From Calocera cornea HHB12733 (Eukaryota > Basidiomycota > Dacrymycetes > Dacrymycetales > Dacrymycetaceae), in contig KV423919.1 of the NCBI GenBank assembly GCA_001632435.1, forward strand, positions 306,947 through 370,946: a stretch of 64,000 nt of DNA, given 5' to 3'. The translations under genes and the position numbers were made by a program. Under the pieces are notes generated by a model that was not told where the DNA came from, did not search any database, and saw only the letters and a program-made list of their open reading frames with translations. Numbering within the stretch: position 1 is the stretch's first letter; each line of letters starts with the position of its first letter. This document shows positions 59,511-64,000 of the stretch, one piece after another.

Positions 59511-60527
59511 CTAGTTGGGTGCCACCGAGCTGTCCGCGAGCTCAGCCGCGACTTTCGCAAGATTATCGAGGCTGGTGCCAGAGACTGGTGTTCGTGCAGT
59601 GTGTACGGTTCGCGGTGCTGACGTTGATGATTCTGCTTCAGATCGGCGCCGCTTGTGACTGGATGACCTGCGCTCGCCTGCAAATACTGTCAGAATAGAG
59701 TCGGTGCATGGTACTTATAAACTCACTTTGCTCGGATCTCTCCCTCTTGTGCACACGAACCGGCGATGCCGGCGCGACGGATCGCTCTTCGGAGAGCGGC
59801 GTCTGCTGACGCGTACTACCGTGCTCCTCGTCTTCGGCCTCATCGTCCTCATCCACTTCTTCCCCTTGCACGGGCGGCACCGGCGACGGCAGGCCCGCGA
59901 GGAGCAACACCGCACGCGACACGTCCGTCGTGTTGCGCATCTCAGCGATGGCATCTCGTATGTAGACAATCCCGCGCTTTCTGTCTTCCTTCGGGAGGTG
60001 GACCTGGAAGCTGGACAACACCGTTAGCGGATCGGCTCTTGCGCACACAAGGTATATGCACGTACTGTTGAACCAGATTATCATCCCTGCTACATTTCTT
60101 CTCGCATCTCGGATACGGACATATGAATGGCTTGTCCCCCGTGTGGACCTTGCTGTGTCTTGTCAGATGTCCTAGTTCGGAAGACGCTTCAGCAAGGGTG
60201 TATGCAAAATGAGGAGGGGAGGAACTCACCGCTGGTCGAAAAGGCCTTATCGCAGATGTCGCATACATACTTCTTCTTTATCGTCGCGTCGGCGCGTGCG
60301 CGAGCATGCGAATTCGGGCGCATGGACGTGGTCGGGCTCAGGGAGCCTTCGCCCGCTGTCGACGGCGAGGTGGAGGACGGGGTCTGGGAGGGCTCCCTGG
60401 ACGTGCCTCGGCTTCCAGGGAGGGGTTGTGCCGGCGAGTTGTGAGTAGATCCGCTGGCATCCGGGTTGAGGAGGTGGACCTGTGAACCGTCTGTGTTGGT
60501 GGTGGTGAAGTGCGAGCTGTCCGCCAT
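59511..60527 (-). CDS. Two-finger C2H2 protein, family member 5
   Basis: Exons 60230-60527, 60066-60171, 59727-60010 and 59511-59677, 284 residues. It starts MADSSHFTTTNTDGSQVHLL with the divergent family motif (FTTTNTDGSQVHLLNPD). Finger 1 is C89, C92, H105, H109 (CDICDKAFSTSGHLTRHSKV); finger 2 is C117, C122, H135, H139 (CPYPRCEKKCSRDDNLVQHF). The helix VYIRDAIAEMRNTTDVSRAV follows, then an acidic patch (EEVDEDDEAEDEEHG). The last exon, found by splicing out 49 bp, adds ERRSSSHKRRRSEAESS and ends ELADSSVAPN; its basic run could be a nuclear localisation signal. The intron within finger 1 (TS/G) is shifted relative to members 2-4; the His-codon intron is conserved. Confidence 0.85.
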
Positions 60528-61599
60528 TGACTGTGTGTGTATCGCACTGGGGCTCAAGGGCTTGTGATGGGACGTGGTGGGATTTGGGGCTGTGTGCCGG
60601 GCCTAGAAGCGATGGTTATGGTCTTTCAGCGATTGCGGGCAGTCAGCTGTCGGGCCCCAGGATTGACGGGGTTGGAATAGATGCTAGTACACACAGCGCG
60701 TAATAGCCGACATCGTCGTCCGGGGGAGCATGTTCGCAGGCAGGCTCCATGACCCTAGGGGCCCCAGGCATGTCAGGTCCAGGACCCCGCACCATCGGCT
60801 CGCCCCCCAACTCCCGCACCGCCTCATCCCGACATTGGCCGACGTCACTTTCAACAACACACAGTGATGCGGTTGGCCTCGCCATTGATTTGCCTTTATT
60901 ATGTAGTGTTACAGTATCACATCAGCCATGTCAATATACAGAGACGAAGGTATGCGCATTCGAAGAATCCGAAAACCCAAACAAAAGGAAGTGCGGCGAA
61001 ACAAAAAACGGTGCGGGAGGAGCCGCGGCCAACCAGAGACAAGCGGGGTACCAATTTCTCAGACCGCAACGAATGATGGTCTGACGCGATGTTCGCGGTT
61101 AGAGTCACTGGGCCAGGGTGCGCCCGATCTGGGTTGAAATGGGCGTTTGCGTGTGCTGCGGCCCACATCGGGTCAACGTTCGGCGCTCCGCGTCCCACAG
61201 TGAAACGGACGATACACACCTGATTCAGGCAGCGATTAGGAGACAACTGCAGTAGTAGCCGGGGAGGGTGCGGGACGCGTGTTCTCGTCCTGCTTAGGCG
61301 CCGGTGGCCGCTCTCGCTTCGTTGCTCTCCTCCTTCGCCGTGGCGGCTCGCGGGGTACCGGAGGTGAGGGAAGGCCCCAGAAGGACTCTACCGAGGGCGA
61401 TATTGAACCGAGCGGAAGGACATACATCAGCAAAACCGTAAGGCGGCAGCTAACCCTCTCAGGGTCTGCCGCGCGCCTGAGCCTGCGCGGCGCGGCGGCT
61501 TGGACCCCTGTGGCGGTGCAGCGCGCTGGACGCGGCATGCCATAGGGGTCCACTGACGCGCGCTTCCACAGGTCCCAGGCGCTGCTGCAGCGTCTGGGT
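60528..61599. other. Intergenic region
   Basis: About 1.07 kb upstream of C2H2 gene 5. It is GC-rich toward 61270-61590 and then changes abruptly to an AT-rich block. No coding frame with support. Confidence 0.4.
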
Positions 61600-61680
61600 T
61601 TTTTTTTTTAATTAATTTTTTTGTATAAATAAAATACTTTATGCACTAATAAAATATGTTTTAATACCCTAAATGTGTGT
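61600..61680. other. AT-rich block at the left border of the CTGACAGT segment
   Basis: A run of T followed by TAATTAATTTTTTT, TATAAATAAAATAC and AATAAAATATG sequences, very unlike the GC-rich flank. It may be the 3' processing region of the JmjC-like gene (two AATAAA on the plus strand, so not its own strand) or the edge of an inserted segment. Confidence 0.45.
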
Positions 61681-61741
61681 TTCAGGACTGGTTGAGGTGT
61701 GTGAAAGGGCCTGGTTCCTGCTTAATTGGGGCAATGGGGGC

Positions 61742-63868
61742 GCTGACAGTTTGGCTGACAGTTTGAACTGTCAGCGCCCGGAAAACATTTTCAGGCAAGT
61801 AAAAAGGATATCATTCTTCAACAGGAGGTATGAACATATGCAGAGGTATAGTATGTACTACATTTCTTCCGCCTGAGCCTTTGCAGCCTTCTCCAGGTCC
61901 TTGACTCTGACCAACTGCCGCCTCACCCATCTGTCATCCTTCTCATTCCCCGTTCCCAAACCTTTCCAGATCCTCAAATCCTCCACAATCAGCATGGCCT
62001 CGTCCGACCTATCAAGAGCACCTTGACTGGAAATATCGTGAATATTCCATTTAAGGAACTTCTTGGTTGCCGGCCACTCCGCGCGGTTGTACACCCGGAA
62101 TGTACAATGCGCTGACAGTGTGAATGTCAGCACCAAATGAAAGGCGCCTGCCTCCATAAATCCTCCCCCCTGCTTCTCATAGTTCTGAGGGGTGACCAGC
62201 CAGTACTGGAGATCCTCGAGCAAAGAGATGGCAACTGCAGACATTTGGCTACTGCGGTTGTAGTGCCCATATGCCTTCATGACCGTCATGTTGTGAGGCG
62301 TTGCTGGTGCCTTCAACCACAGCTTGGCGGGACTGACATTGCTGAGTCCATCGAAGTGGACTACACCATAAGTGCATCCAGGAGCATCCCAATGGAAGTC
62401 AGAGATTGTGCCGCCGGGGGTGAGGACAGAAGCGGGCTCGGAGTCTTCTTCCGGGGTTGGGGTGACAGTATTCCAATCGTCGGTGTAGTCACGTGGCAGG
62501 CGAATCTTGCACGTGGAGAGGCCGTCGCGGCTGTTGCAGCGTACATCGAAGGTCGAAAAAACTGGGACTGAGCTTGAAGGAATGTCGCCGGCGGAATGTG
62601 TCATCAGTGACAGAATGACAGTTCGCAGATGGTTGTACCCCGTGTGATTTTTGTGAGGTTCTTGCACCTTCACACTCTTGGGACCATCGAGGAGATCGGC
62701 CAGGACATGATCCATGGTCGGGCGAATCACCTTGTTGGTGAGGAAGTCGGTAATCGGCCTCCCAACGATCGCTGACAGTTTGTACTCGACCCTCATGAGC
62801 GCCTCGAGGATCAGGATGCCAGAGTAGGCATTGTTGGTAGCATTAGGGTAATGATCGACCCAGTATTGGCGCAGGGGAACAAGCCACTCATTGCCTTTAT
62901 CAGTGGCATTCTTCTCCAAGGCTGTGATGGTGTCTTCATCCAGGCAGGGCTGCGGCTGGAAGTTGAAAAGTTCTTCATTGATGAGGACTCTGGCATCCTC
63001 ATCATCGCTGGAGAGCTCTGTCTCATCGACGCTCATTCGATCCTCACTCTCAGGAGTCTCCGCGCGGGGAGCAAGGAGAGGGGAGCGACGATTGACCGCA
63101 GGAAGGCCGCTGACAGTTCGTCCGCTGACAGTTGGACCGCTGACAGTTTCGACCTGTGGCCCTTGGCTCAGGGGCTTCTCGCGGCGGGCGCGCTTGGGAG
63201 AGGCAGGAAGAGGAGGAGGCGAGCTGGAAGCCCTCCTAAGGCGCTTGGAACTCCTCCTGGCAGTAGGAGTGCCAGTGGGTGTTTCTGAGAAACTGTCAGT
63301 ATCGCTGACAGTTCACTTAGAAACTGTCACTCACCATGCCCAAGCTTCTTCATCTTGCTAGAGGCCTGTCTAGCAGCCCCATCGGGCCTCCACAGAGGCA
63401 AACGACCCCCCAAAACTAGGCGAGTCTTCTTGGAAATTGTTTCTTCAGGGTATCTTTCAACCCCACGGCCCGAGACCTTGCGCGCAGCCCTCCAGCCGTC
63501 GGCATCCTTGATGAAGACTGCTGAGTGGTCTTCTCCAGTAGCCAGGTCGCCCAGATCGCCCATATCGGCAGGGGGAAGATCCCCAATGTTGCAACTGGGT
63601 GCCGGCGTGTAGACAGTATAGTCCCAGTCGCGGCCCAGGACGCGAAAGCTGCGAGAATGCTCCAGATCTGCCAACTGTCAGCGAAACTGTCACCTGAAAG
63701 AATGCATGGAAAGTACTTACAATCCTGGACATTCTCCTCCGCAGTCGAGACAGGCGATGCAGACATATTAAGAGTGAGTTAAGAAGGCTTTTGAGAGGAG
63801 GGGGAGGTGGTAGGAAGGTGTGATAAAAGAGGGCGCACAGATAGAAGTTGGAAGACGCGCTGACAGTT
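61742..63868. repeat. Dispersed CTGACAGT / ACTGTCAG motif cluster
   Basis: Twelve exact 8-mers. Plus orientation at 61743, 61755, 62112, 62772, 63110, 63125, 63140, 63305 and 63860; inverted at 61767, 63292 and 63674. Near copies lie at about 62124, 63323 and 63686. Most extend to GCTGACAGTTT. I found only two other copies by eye in the remaining 61 kb (39606, 59687). Copies lie in the 3' flank, exons, both introns and promoter of the JmjC-like gene. Adjacent opposite copies form short hairpins, the best having 10-bp arms and a 2-bp loop at 61754-61775. Confidence 0.9.
61858..63766 (-). CDS. JmjC-like (2-oxoglutarate/Fe) domain protein in a motif-rich segment
   Basis: Three exons (63721-63766, 63335-63667, 61858-63284) give 601 residues. 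It starts MSASPVSTAEENVQDYLEHS. An N-terminal part (HSRSFRVLGRDWDYTVYTPA) leads to a basic, Pro-rich middle with a threefold T-V-S-G repeat coded by the CTGACAGT motif. The C-terminal half contains an all-beta pattern: LTPGGTISDFHWDAPGCTYG, VVHFDGLSNVSPAKLWLKAP, then MEAGAFHLVLTFTLSAHCTF. The H424-x-D426 pair and H509 fit the JmjC iron triad, and the Lys after AKLW could bind 2-oxoglutarate. The assignment rests on this pattern alone. Such proteins hydroxylate or demethylate substrates; the target is unknown. A short helical end (RWVRRQLVRVKDLEKAAKAQ) precedes the stop. Confidence 0.7.
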
Positions 63869-64000
63869 TGACGCACCGTCCAGGGCGGATCCAAATCGTT
63901 CCACACTGCCACTCAGGGATTATTTTTCTTTGGGTTAGGGTTAGATGAGTCACACATGCTGTACAGACTGCTCAAAACAATTTAATTACTATCTAATTTG
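63767..64000. promoter_or_regulatory. Promoter of the JmjC-like gene with a telomere-like hexamer pair
   Basis: Contains one CTGACAGT copy at 63860, about 95 bp upstream of the ATG, and GGGTTAGGGTTAG near 63933-63945, two units of the fungal telomere repeat TTAGGG. The last 40 bp are AT-rich. No other gene begins within the window. Confidence 0.5.

Noticed and set aside
60528..60557. Ten extra N-terminal residues on C2H2 member 5
   Set aside because: The extension would start at TTG; the first ATG at 60527 begins at the family motif.
61858..63766. A TET/JBP oxygenase linked to a KDZ transposon
   Set aside because: No transposase or cysteine-rich TET region was seen; the H-x-D...H spacing and AKLW segment look more like JmjC. 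A profile search would decide.
61742..63868. CRISPR array or classical satellite
   Set aside because: Motif spacing is irregular, both orientations occur, copies are 8-12 bp, and many lie in coding sequence of a eukaryotic gene.

Overview
The window is nuclear DNA of a filamentous basidiomycete, most likely an Agaricomycete. Genes are dense and broken by many 40-60 bp GT-AG introns, promoters are short and often CT-rich, and the gene set is fungal: a Pbs2-type MAPKK, an ERT1/AcuK-type zinc cluster factor, Con-6 genes, a Ccc1 iron transporter and a POIA1-like I9 inhibitor. No rRNA, confident tRNA, CRISPR array or bacterial-style operon is visible. Gene models below were built by hand from reading frames, splice sites and intron phase.

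Layout. 1-1054: 5' part of ornithine aminotransferase (-). 1757-3177: two tandem Con-6 genes (-). 3696-4749: Ccc1/VIT1 vacuolar iron transporter (-). 6615-8539: DHHC palmitoyltransferase (+). 8617-9365: uncertain gene (-). 9811-10213: I9 proteinase inhibitor (+). 10551-12772: uncharacterised protein (-). 13301-16965: two tandem F-box-like paralogues (-). 17333-19230: Pbs2-type MAPKK (+). 19735-20534: C2H2 gene 1 (-). 21318-22188: FetA/STAR1-type ABC ATPase (-). 23221-35225: a 12 kb TOM1/HUWE1-type HECT ubiquitin ligase (+). 35862-38163: TBC Rab-GAP (+). 38578-42485: CLIP-170 homologue (-). 42962-44235 and 44577-45716: divergent MRI1 (-) and kelch protein (+). 46802-53587: three tandem C2H2 genes (+) with loose spacers. 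53992-54297: CDC26-like APC/C subunit (-). 54722-56762: ERT1-type regulator (+). 57283-58565: membrane protein (-). 59511-60527: C2H2 gene 5 (-). 61600-64000: an accessory segment holding a JmjC-like gene (-) saturated with the short motif CTGACAGT.

Most of the window is housekeeping: amino-acid and methionine salvage, iron storage, stress signalling, ubiquitin and cell-cycle control, membrane traffic and microtubule tips. Neighbours are not evidently linked by pathway.

Two parts look new. The first is a five-member family of small two-finger C2H2 proteins. They share an N-terminal motif (F-[ST]-x-[RQT]-x-x-x-G-x-x-V-x-[IL]-L-N-x-[DE]), a post-finger helix and a phase-2 intron inside the same His codon. 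The second is the JmjC-like gene at the right edge. Its exons, introns and flanks carry 12 exact CTGACAGT copies, several paired as hairpins, and the gene's second intron is made almost wholly of the motif.
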